From positions 1-59,850 of the IMG/VR virus record IMGVR_UViG_3300030098_002885: a stretch of 59,850 bases of DNA. One strand, given 5' to 3'. The position numbers and the translations under genes were made by a program. The notes beneath the pieces are model-generated. The model did no database searches and was not told the origin of the DNA. It saw only the letters and a list, made by a program, of their open reading frames with translations. This DNA comes from a virus. Below are positions 7,433 through 15,246 of the stretch, in pieces; position 1 is the first letter of the stretch, and every line of letters begins with the position of its first letter.

Positions 7433-8748
7433 CCCAAGAGATCACGTTTGAAGCCCATCACGGGCAACAACTAGTCTTATCTGATGAACATCGGTTTATG
7501 ACTCTGGTCTGCGGTAGACGCTGGGGCAAGGATCACCTTGCTTGTATTAAGATACTTTCCCATAGCTTATCTCATGTCTCTCCTAGAGGAGGGAAAATTT
7601 ACGCATGGTTAAACCCTGTCTATAACCCTCAAGGCAAAGAAAGTTTTCGCGTCTTTAAAATGTTCGCGGAGAGTGGAGGTCTCATACAGAAGAGTATCGA
7701 AACTCCCCCCATGGAAATCCGATTAATTAATGGAGATAAGGTTGTATTTTTTTCTGCTGATCAGCCTGACAACCTTCGTGGTGGTCAGTATGATGGCGTT
7801 ATCATAAACGAGGCTGGGCTTATCTCAGACTTAGAGGACCTCTGGGCAGGGCCTATCGCGGCTATGTTATTAGACAGAGCAGGGTGGGCATGGCTTCAAG
7901 GGACTCCTAAAGGTAAAGGCCCTCTACATAAGTTCTTTCTTAGGGGACTACCCGATAAGACTGATCAAGGGAAACCTAATCCTTGGAAATCTTTTAGGTT
8001 CCCTACCAAGACTAATCCTTTCATTCCCCCCGAAGAGTTAGACAGACTCAAAGACGAGCTACCAGAAGATATCTTTCAACAGGAATTTTTGGCTGAGTTC
8101 TTAGACAGTGGAGGGGCTGTCTTTAGAGGGCTTGATAAGATGAGGAGAAACAGTGAAAACACTAAATTATTACCTCAAGCAGACATGTGTCGAGTTGGTA
8201 TCGACCTTGCTAAACATACTGATTTTACTGTTTGTATTGCTCTGGACCCTGCCAGTAATGTTATTGGCTTTGATAGGTTTAATAATCTCGACTGGAATAT
8301 CGTCACAACAAGGATTGAGAGATTCTGTTCGCGTTTTCGGGGAACGGTGGTCCTTGATGCCAGTGGAGTGGGTGATCCAATCTACGATAACCTTGCGGCA
8401 AAAGGCCTTGCTATTCGACCAGTTAAGTTCACTAACGAAAAGAAAACTCAGATGGTGCAAAACCTTATGCTCCTCATTGAGGAAGAAATCCTGAGAGTAC
8501 CTTGGCCTGACCATAGTCATGGGCAAGACAACATCACTGAGCATATATGGCAAGAGCTAGAAGCCTATAGTTATAACATCACGGCAACAGGCCGCATTAG
8601 ATACGAGGCTCCAAAAGGGTTCCATGATGACTGTGTGACCGCCCTCTTCTTAGCGGCTTCTGAGCTTGCTCCGCAGATGGCTTCCCACCACATGTACCAA
8701 GCCTTAGATGTAAATAGGGAAATAGGTCAGGCTTCTCACGATTACTAG
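7429..8748 (+). CDS. terL: terminase large subunit
   Basis: 439 residues from the ATG at 7429, whose ATGA overlaps the upstream stop; a TTG at 7417 is a weaker choice. The N-terminal ATPase has a Walker A-like GRRWGKD (29-35) and Walker B VIINE (124-128). The RNase H-like nuclease has VGIDLAKHTDF (Asp259), VVLDASG (Asp310) and GFHDDCVTAL near the C-terminus. It packages DNA into the prohead through the portal encoded downstream. The usual Ser/Thr after the Walker Lys is Asp here. Length is typical for a phage terminase. Confidence 0.92.
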   Translation: MTQEITFEAHHGQQLVLSDEHRFMTLVCGRRWGKDHLACIKILSHSLSHVSPRGGKIYAWLNPVYNPQGKESFRVFKMFAESGGLIQKSIETPPMEIRLINGDKVVFFSADQPDNLRGGQYDGVIINEAGLISDLEDLWAGPIAAMLLDRAGWAWLQGTPKGKGPLHKFFLRGLPDKTDQGKPNPWKSFRFPTKTNPFIPPEELDRLKDELPEDIFQQEFLAEFLDSGGAVFRGLDKMRRNSENTKLLPQADMCRVGIDLAKHTDFTVCIALDPASNVIGFDRFNNLDWNIVTTRIERFCSRFRGTVVLDASGVGDPIYDNLAAKGLAIRPVKFTNEKKTQMVQNLMLLIEEEILRVPWPDHSHGQDNITEHIWQELEAYSYNITATGRIRYEAPKGFHDDCVTALFLAASELAPQMASHHMYQALDVNREIGQASHDY

Positions 8749-8807
8749 ACAAATAACAGTAAACATCTTATTATCTTCGCTAAGTTTCTCTTTATTTGGG
8801 TGGTGTG

Positions 8808-9005
8808 ATGCACGGCAATCCTCGTTTGAAGACAGGCCATCAACGGTTGCGTTCTCCTACTAAGCGTACTACCAAGGCTTCTCCTGCTCGGAAACTCAAG
8901 AGGTCTGTTGGAGGGAGCAAACAATGGGGGTTAAAAACAATGGCGAAGAGTGATGCTACCCATAACGCCCCTCGCCTTCATAAAACAATTTTACCCCCGC
9001 ACTAG
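8808..9005 (+). CDS. small basic protein between terminase and portal
   Basis: 65 residues from the ATG at 8808; a TTG at 8796 would add four residues. Strongly basic (many Lys, Arg, Ser, Thr) with no hydrophobic core, so probably unstructured and able to bind nucleic acid. It ends 8 bases before portal. Family not recognised; a minor virion or packaging-associated protein would fit the position. Confidence 0.5.
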   Translation: MHGNPRLKTGHQRLRSPTKRTTKASPARKLKRSVGGSKQWGLKTMAKSDATHNAPRLHKTILPPH

Positions 9006-9013
9006 AGGTTAGA

Positions 9014-11257
9014 ATGGCTAGAAAACCAACCAATGTAGGAGAGCAATCTGGTATTGATAGTGTTGTTAACCCTACTGACCAGATACACGACAACATAGCA
9101 GAGGGAAGAATTGCAGAAGCAGACCCCAGACAGATGGGTCCTTATGTTGACCCTGAGGTAGCTTTAGAGAACGCACGGATTGATTTAATTAAAGATGCAG
9201 TAAATGAGCAGACTGCATATGACGAGCTAGATAGAACGGGGCCTATTTATGATCAAGCATTGGTTGACGAACTTAACGCAGAAGATGAAGACCCTGTTAC
9301 TCAAGTTAGGGTTGAAGTCGAAACTCCTACTGTGCTTCCTGACCAGCAAGGTCCTGAGGCTGTTGGTAACGCTCTCAACCGCGATGACAACGCGGCTGAA
9401 TGGCTGGATCAAGAAACTGAACGGAAACTCGTAGACTACGCAAGAGCGCATTTTGACTTATCTTACGATAGGATATCAGACCGCTACCAGTACTGGCGGG
9501 ACTCAGAAGTCACCCATGATATCTATGTTCCCGCCAGTATTGTGGAGAGGTCCAATTCATCACAGAGATCATTTAATACAGGTAGTATGTCTCAGGCCGA
9601 AGCCTCTGGTCGATACTCCAAGGGCAAGACTAAGGTTATTGATTCCATCAAGACTCCTTACTCTCGCGCAATCAGCGACACGATTTGCACATACAACTTG
9701 GCAATCTTTGGTGGCGCACCTCCATTCAAATTAGAGTCTAGTGGCCCTGACGATCAGCGCAGAGCCGCCAAGATTCTAGAGCATCAACTACATAGGAACA
9801 TGCGAAAGGTAGGTTATGAACAAAGACTCTATCAAATCTTTCTTGATAACAACCGCTATGGCATGTCGCCAGTCGCCTGTTTCTACGGCGTTGATGGTAA
9901 TGTTCCTGTTAATATTGACCCTTGGGCCTATTTCCCTGATCCTAGAGTAACCAGCCAAAACCGCCACGAAGCAGAGTTTGTTGGGTATAGGTCTTGGGCT
10001 TCTCGTACTACGCTTCATAGACGTAACCATTACCAGAACCTAGATCGGCTGGAACAGAACAGGCCTTCTACCTCTTGGAGGTCTAACTCTTATTTGAAAG
10101 AGGTTATCCGAGGACAGTCTATTGACCCTGCCCTTGCTAGTGCCTCTGAAGAATTAAGTGGAGCAGGATCGAAGATTGGATACGCTCACATCTTAAACAC
10201 TTTATATGTGTACTGTGATCCAAGACGGTTCAACATCCCTGCACCTTTCGGACTTTATAGGATCGTCATTGCAGACGAGACTGTGATTATTCAGTTCGAT
10301 AAGTCTCCCTACCCCCATGACCAGATACCCGTCATCCACGGCGAGGCAAACTACGATGCCCATCGTACTTTTGCTACATCCCTTTACGATCTCTTAATGC
10401 CTCTTCAGCGTTATCAAGATTGGCTACTCCGTACCCGTGTTGAAAATGTGCAGAGCATTGTACAGAACCGTTTGGTTGTTGATCCGAACCGTGTGAATAT
10501 TAGGGATATCCTTGATCCTAATGCGGCAAGACTTATCCGTACTCTTCCGGGGTCTAACCCTTCTGAGGCTCTGATGCCTCTAACTATTCCTGATGCCACT
10601 AGGAACTATTGGCAAGACATGGATACCGCAGGGCAACTTATGCAGAGGGTAGCGGCGGCTAGCGACACAGCGCAAGGAATTCAAGCAGAGACTCAGCGTA
10701 CTGCTACTGAGATTGCTCGACTTACTTCTCTAGGACAACAACGGTTAGGGATGCAAGCACGGCTACTTTCTGCAAGCACAATGAGACCTCTGGTCCGTCA
10801 GATGGTCAGTAACCTTCAGTACTTCCAGATTGATGGCGGAACTGTATCTCTCCAAGAGGAAGTAACTCCTGAGAATCCTCAGGGTATGGTCTCTTATAAC
10901 AGGTCAGAAATACTTGGCGATTTCGATTATGTTGTGGTAGACGGTACGTTACCCACTAGCCCAGAAGAGAACTCCGAGAATATTACTAGGGCTATTAGGG
11001 TGTTGACAGAGACAGGTGCGTCCCAAGGATGGGATATGAGTAAATTTGTAGAACGTCTGATTGAGAGCTTCGGCTTCTCAGATGTAGAGAATTGGAAGGC
11101 GGCTCCTCAACAGATGATGCCAGATGAGCAGATACAACAGGAATTAGCGGCAGGAAATATCCTTCCAATGCAACAAGCTCAACAGGAGATGGGAATAGGA
11201 CAACCTCCTATTGGCCCAGAACCTGATCTTGCCGCTCCAGCAGAGGTGATGCCTTAA
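9014..11257 (+). CDS. portal (head-tail connector) protein
   Basis: 747 residues. After an acidic N-terminal extension (1-140) the core shows typical podovirus portal features: VNIDPWAYFPDP, a repeated-strand clip region, and a long helical stem/crown with RVAAASDTAQGIQAE and QRTATEIARL (about 550-585). The C-terminus is Gln/Met/Pro-rich. It sits between terminase and scaffold and forms the dodecameric ring through which DNA enters and leaves. AGAGG precedes the start. The N-terminal acidic extension of about 140 residues is long for the family. Confidence 0.85.
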   Translation: MARKPTNVGEQSGIDSVVNPTDQIHDNIAEGRIAEADPRQMGPYVDPEVALENARIDLIKDAVNEQTAYDELDRTGPIYDQALVDELNAEDEDPVTQVRVEVETPTVLPDQQGPEAVGNALNRDDNAAEWLDQETERKLVDYARAHFDLSYDRISDRYQYWRDSEVTHDIYVPASIVERSNSSQRSFNTGSMSQAEASGRYSKGKTKVIDSIKTPYSRAISDTICTYNLAIFGGAPPFKLESSGPDDQRRAAKILEHQLHRNMRKVGYEQRLYQIFLDNNRYGMSPVACFYGVDGNVPVNIDPWAYFPDPRVTSQNRHEAEFVGYRSWASRTTLHRRNHYQNLDRLEQNRPSTSWRSNSYLKEVIRGQSIDPALASASEELSGAGSKIGYAHILNTLYVYCDPRRFNIPAPFGLYRIVIADETVIIQFDKSPYPHDQIPVIHGEANYDAHRTFATSLYDLLMPLQRYQDWLLRTRVENVQSIVQNRLVVDPNRVNIRDILDPNAARLIRTLPGSNPSEALMPLTIPDATRNYWQDMDTAGQLMQRVAAASDTAQGIQAETQRTATEIARLTSLGQQRLGMQARLLSASTMRPLVRQMVSNLQYFQIDGGTVSLQEEVTPENPQGMVSYNRSEILGDFDYVVVDGTLPTSPEENSENITRAIRVLTETGASQGWDMSKFVERLIESFGFSDVENWKAAPQQMMPDEQIQQELAAGNILPMQQAQQEMGIGQPPIGPEPDLAAPAEVMP

Positions 11258-11526
11258 TGCCTAAACGGACTAGTGGAGAACTAAAAGCAGGGTTTGAGAA
11301 ATTACGGAAGGAACCTTTCTTCCAAATTTACACTGAATCCCTGACAGGAGAATTTAACCGAGTACTTCAAGCTCTTATGCAAAATGCAAACTCGGATGAG
11401 AAAGAGCTTAGAGTATATGCAAGTGTAATGAGCGCATTTCAAACTGCGTTGAATTTGCCTGATCTTTTGATCAAGCAAGCTGAAACGGAAGAGGAACTAG
11501 AGAATGGCCCCTACGAACAAGAGTGA
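11257..11526 (+). CDS. hypothetical head-module protein
   Basis: 89 residues, mostly helical and charged, no Cys, no membrane segment. Starts inside the portal stop (TAATG) and overlaps the scaffold gene by 23 bases, so it is translationally coupled to both. Position suggests a head-assembly factor. No family recognised. Confidence 0.6.
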   Translation: MPKRTSGELKAGFEKLRKEPFFQIYTESLTGEFNRVLQALMQNANSDEKELRVYASVMSAFQTALNLPDLLIKQAETEEELENGPYEQE

Positions 11527-12640
11527 GGCAGAAGTCACTGCCATGAAGAACAAAGGTTCTGGTGCAATCACCGATCCTAATCAAGCGGCGAACCCCCCTG
11601 AGAACGCCCCTCAACCTCCGTCAGACGCAGAGGCCAACCCAGATAAGGATGGGCTTCGTGCGGCAGACAGGTTGTATGCTAACGACAGGTTAGAAGCCGA
11701 CTACGATTTTGAGGTGATGCAGGATGTTGATCCTAGAGAGGATCGTCAACCTGAGGATGCGAACCAGCAAGAGCTTGGCGAGGATGCCGAGGGTGCTATT
11801 GATCGTATGCTCAAGATTAAATATCGGGGCAAAGAGGAAGAGATTCCCGAAGCAGATGCGATTACCATGGTTCAACAATTCAAGATGATGGACAACAAGT
11901 ATGGTCCTATCCTTGAGTTGGCTCGTAAGCTCTCGGAGCAAACGGGGGAGAAAGACCCCGAACGAATCGCATTAATGATGGCGCAGAACTTCGGTGCGTT
12001 ATCTCAAGGCGTGGACAATTCTGCTTCTCCTCAAGAAGCTCCTGTCCAAGCACCTCAGGTTAACCCAGAAGTTATGCAGATGCAGAATCAAGCTAGTAAA
12101 GAGGATGCACGGCAAAAGGCTCAAGCCTTCTTTGATGATAATGGGTTGACTCCTACAGAGGATGCCATGGCTTCTATGCAGAATATGATTCTGTATGGAG
12201 ATCAAATGTCCACGATAGCTAGTATGTTGCCATCCATGATGTCAGATATTGAGGCTTTCAAACAACAACAAGCCCAGAATGTGATACAAAGCCAGCGCAG
12301 TCTAGTGGACTCCACGGCTTCTGCTACCGCTCAAGAACTAGGGATAGACACTGAACAAGAGTTCAATGACTATATTAGTTGGGTGGAAGAGCAGGAGCAG
12401 TTCATTCCGGGATACAAAGAAATCATTAGTGCAAATCCTAAAGCGATGGATAAGTCCATTCGGGATTACCATGCTATTGCTACTGGAAATAGAAATACGC
12501 AGGAGCAAGCGGCTATGAAGCGTAATGTCGAAAAGACTATTCAACGTGCTGGAGGAGAAACGGTTGCCAGTCGGGGTAGTGATGCTCCGGGAGGTCCTCC
12601 TCCTAAGGACTTTAATGATGAGATAATGAATCTAATTTAA
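11504..12640 (+). CDS. putative scaffolding protein
   Basis: 378 residues, highly acidic and Gln-rich, low in aromatic residues, with long predicted helices (120-165, 190-260) and a Gly/Pro-rich tail. This composition and the position between portal and major capsid protein are those of a phage scaffold, which guides prohead assembly and then leaves or is degraded. No sequence motif proves it. The gene is followed directly by the capsid promoter. Confidence 0.7.
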   Translation: MAPTNKSEAEVTAMKNKGSGAITDPNQAANPPENAPQPPSDAEANPDKDGLRAADRLYANDRLEADYDFEVMQDVDPREDRQPEDANQQELGEDAEGAIDRMLKIKYRGKEEEIPEADAITMVQQFKMMDNKYGPILELARKLSEQTGEKDPERIALMMAQNFGALSQGVDNSASPQEAPVQAPQVNPEVMQMQNQASKEDARQKAQAFFDDNGLTPTEDAMASMQNMILYGDQMSTIASMLPSMMSDIEAFKQQQAQNVIQSQRSLVDSTASATAQELGIDTEQEFNDYISWVEEQEQFIPGYKEIISANPKAMDKSIRDYHAIATGNRNTQEQAAMKRNVEKTIQRAGGETVASRGSDAPGGPPPKDFNDEIMNLI

Positions 12641-12643
12641 TTC

Positions 12644-12672
12644 TTAACAATTAGATTTGTTTTTGCTACAAT
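12644..12672 (+). promoter_or_regulatory. strong sigma70-like promoter for the major capsid gene
   Basis: TTAACA (12644-12649) and TACAAT (12667-12672), each 5 of 6 to consensus, with ideal 17-base spacing. It lies in the 173-base gap before the capsid start, giving a leader of about 135 bases that holds no gene. With the terminator after the gene it forms a self-contained capsid transcription unit. Confidence 0.65.
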
Positions 12673-12813
12673 TCGATCACTACACAGGCTTACCTAGGTT
12701 TGCCGTTTAGCAGTCAAGACCCGATCAAGGAAACTCACTGTTATTCCGCTAGATAACTTCGGAGCCACCGTAGCGAATTTAATCTTTAACCCTCAAACGC
12801 CATGGAGGTTTTT

Positions 12814-13992
12814 ATGGCTACATTAGGTATGAGGGGTACTGGTTCGTTTGCGGCGGATCATCGCCCCGAAAACTGGAGACAGAAGTACTTGATGCTGGAG
12901 CCTAACGGTTCTGCACCTCTTACTGCTATCCTCTCCATGCTCCCATCTGAGAAAACAGATGACCCGGAGTATCACAACTTCCGTAAAGACATGCCCAACT
13001 GGACTGGCACGGTGAAGGTCGGATCAGGTGCTATTGGTAGTACCAGTGACACTGGTTTGGAATTCGGCGCATCTGCTGATGCTGAGTTCTGTCGGGCTGG
13101 ACAACTCTGGAAGAACGCTTCAACAGACGAAGTCTTCCGAATCACTTCTATCACTGGAGCCGAGGCCGTCATTGAACGCGGTGTCGGTAATAGTGGTACG
13201 GGTGTAAACATGACAGCCGCCGATGTGATCTATATGATCGGTAATTCAAACGCTGAAGGTGCGGCATTGCCGAGTGCCATCAGTTATGATGCCTCATCTA
13301 CGGAGAACTACACGCAGATTTTCCGTACTCCATATAGCATCTCTCGTACTGCTATGCACACCAACTTCCGTACTGGGGACCAGTATCTTGAAAAGAGCCG
13401 TGACGCTCTTAAAGAGCATATGGTTTCCATGGAACGTGCGTTCATGTTCGGTAAGAAAAGCACTGATGCGGCGGCTCTTACGGAACGTACTACCGAAGGT
13501 ATTTTCACCTCTGTTACAACGAACATGAGTGATGCGGCTTCGGCTTTTGCCACCAACAATAAGGTGACGGAAGCTGAACTGGATACGTTCTTGGCAGAGA
13601 AAGCCTTCGCTTTCGGCTCCAGCGAGAAGCTGGCCCTCTGCGGATGGAAAGTTGCTAACTTCCTTCAGCAGATCGGTAAAGCTCGCTGGCAACCAGTAGA
13701 CTATAGCGACTCCTCTTATGGTATCTCTCTTCAGACCTATAAGACTTTCGCTGGAACTCTACAGGTTAAGACACACCCCATGTTCCGTCAGATCAGTGGT
13801 TTCGAGAACAACATGATTATTCTCGACACCAAGGACCTTCGCTATCGGTTCATTGACGATACTCAACTTTTGAAGGATCGTCAGACCGCTGGTGAAGACG
13901 GAGTAACGGACGAGTACCTCACCGAGTGTGGTTTGGAACTTCTCCAAGAGAAAACCCATGCGGGTATTCTCAACTGGAGTGTTGCGCCGTAA
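12814..13992 (+). CDS. major capsid protein, SU10/HK97-like
   Basis: 392 residues from the ATG at 12814, chosen because GGAGG stands 5 bases ahead. The sequence has the SU10-type (DUF5309-like) pattern: a beta-rich N-terminal part, ENYTQIFRTPYSISRTA, the spine-like helix KSRDALKEHMVSMERAFMFG (about 195-215), and a C-terminal part ending in EYLTECGLELLQEKTHAGI. It forms the icosahedral shell. It has its own promoter and a strong terminator, as expected for the most abundant virion protein. Confidence 0.85.
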   Translation: MATLGMRGTGSFAADHRPENWRQKYLMLEPNGSAPLTAILSMLPSEKTDDPEYHNFRKDMPNWTGTVKVGSGAIGSTSDTGLEFGASADAEFCRAGQLWKNASTDEVFRITSITGAEAVIERGVGNSGTGVNMTAADVIYMIGNSNAEGAALPSAISYDASSTENYTQIFRTPYSISRTAMHTNFRTGDQYLEKSRDALKEHMVSMERAFMFGKKSTDAAALTERTTEGIFTSVTTNMSDAASAFATNNKVTEAELDTFLAEKAFAFGSSEKLALCGWKVANFLQQIGKARWQPVDYSDSSYGISLQTYKTFAGTLQVKTHPMFRQISGFENNMIILDTKDLRYRFIDDTQLLKDRQTAGEDGVTDEYLTECGLELLQEKTHAGILNWSVAP

Positions 13993-14018
13993 CCTAAGGC
14001 TAGACAATTCCTAGACAA

Positions 14019-14060
14019 AACGGCCTCTAAAGAGTATTCTTTGGAGGTCGTTTTTGTTTG
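14019..14060 (+). terminator. intrinsic terminator after the capsid gene
   Basis: An AACGGCCTCTAAAGA arm pairs with TCTTTGGAGGTCGTT around a GTAT loop, 15 positions with two mismatches, followed by TTTTTGTTTG. A classic rho-independent terminator. Two TAGACA hexamers (14001, 14012) lie between the capsid stop and the stem. Confidence 0.85.
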
Positions 14061-14077
14061 TGGACATGGAGTCTTAG

Positions 14078-14530
14078 ATGCCAGCAAGGAAAAAGAAAGA
14101 TACTCAGCCCAACACTCCCAAGGATCAAGTCTTCTACACTAAGAAGATGAAATCTATCACTATACGAAATAAGGATTATGTCTTCTACAAAGGTAGGTTA
14201 GAGGTTCCCCATGAGATCGGGGAGCTTATTAGGCAGACTAGTCATTATGCAAACGGGTCTCTCCTAGCTTCCGAAGAGTCGATTCTGGTGAATGATCAAT
14301 TAGAAGCGAAGGCTAATTATGAAGAGTTGGTGGCTTTAATGGAAGATGCTAAAGGGGAGTATGTCTTTCGTGTTAATGTACGTCCTCACCTGACTATTCC
14401 TATTAGAGGGGAGAATGTTATCTTTAATGACCATTACGCTGTGGTTTCTGAAGAGCAAGCCGAGTTGTTACGGACTCACCCATTCCTCAATCAGGGTAAG
14501 ATAACTGAGGTGACTGTAGAGTTGCGATGA
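14078..14530 (+). CDS. hypothetical head or decoration protein
   Basis: 150 residues with a basic N-terminus (MPARKKKD) and a beta-rich body. It follows the capsid terminator, with GGAG before the start, and overlaps the next gene by 4 bases. In this position tailed phages usually encode a head-completion, decoration or adaptor protein. No motif allows a firmer call. Confidence 0.5.
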   Translation: MPARKKKDTQPNTPKDQVFYTKKMKSITIRNKDYVFYKGRLEVPHEIGELIRQTSHYANGSLLASEESILVNDQLEAKANYEELVALMEDAKGEYVFRVNVRPHLTIPIRGENVIFNDHYAVVSEEQAELLRTHPFLNQGKITEVTVELR

Positions 14531-15246
14531 GTACATCACTTAATATTAGTCAATCTAGCGATAGAGGGGATTTCTCTGGCGGTCTTTATCTTGCACAAAA
14601 TGCTATGCAAGAACTAGGGGACGCAGAGGCTTCTTACTTTATTACTGCTAACCAACAAAGATTCCTTAATTACGCTAATCGTGTAGTCACAGATGTAAAT
14701 CGTCATCCAATGTTTCTGGATTTACTGGATGGGGCTTACGATGATCAGCAAGGTTCTATCACTGCTGACAGCCAAACCCTAGTTCTTACAGGAACTCCTA
14801 CGGTAACCTTCAACACATATACTCCAGTCAAAGTAGCTGGTGCAGGGTTTAGTGCTGAGAGTGGAGGGCAATCCGCAACTACTGCTGGAGACCTCTACAC
14901 TTTTGTAATTCGCCAGACTACCGACAGTTCTGGTAATACAGTCTCAAACTCTTGGAGATTAGCAGACACGGCTGGTGTTACAGTTACAGATGCAGTGGTG
15001 TCCCATCCCTACAAAACGAGAATAAAACGATATACTGAGTTAAGCAGTGATACCTATAGACCTATTGATGACGAAGTAATGGTTTTAGGTATCAAGAGTT
15101 ATTTTATGAAAGATGATTCTGACACTAATAACGCAGGGCTAATTACGTTAGCGCAAAATGAATATACGCTTTCAATGAATTCGTGGTTAGGCTCTATTGT
15201 TAATGTTCAAGGGAACCTGACGGTAGAAATTAGCGAGTACACCTAA
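14527..15246 (+). CDS. putative head-tail adaptor (tail tubular A-like)
   Basis: 239 residues. The N-terminal half is helical (YFITANQQRFLNYANRVVTDVN), the rest beta-rich. Located between head genes and the large nozzle-like protein, overlapping both neighbours, which is where podoviruses place the adaptor that sits under the portal ring. Assignment is by position and size, with no diagnostic motif. Confidence 0.5.
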   Translation: MSTSLNISQSSDRGDFSGGLYLAQNAMQELGDAEASYFITANQQRFLNYANRVVTDVNRHPMFLDLLDGAYDDQQGSITADSQTLVLTGTPTVTFNTYTPVKVAGAGFSAESGGQSATTAGDLYTFVIRQTTDSSGNTVSNSWRLADTAGVTVTDAVVSHPYKTRIKRYTELSSDTYRPIDDEVMVLGIKSYFMKDDSDTNNAGLITLAQNEYTLSMNSWLGSIVNVQGNLTVEISEYT

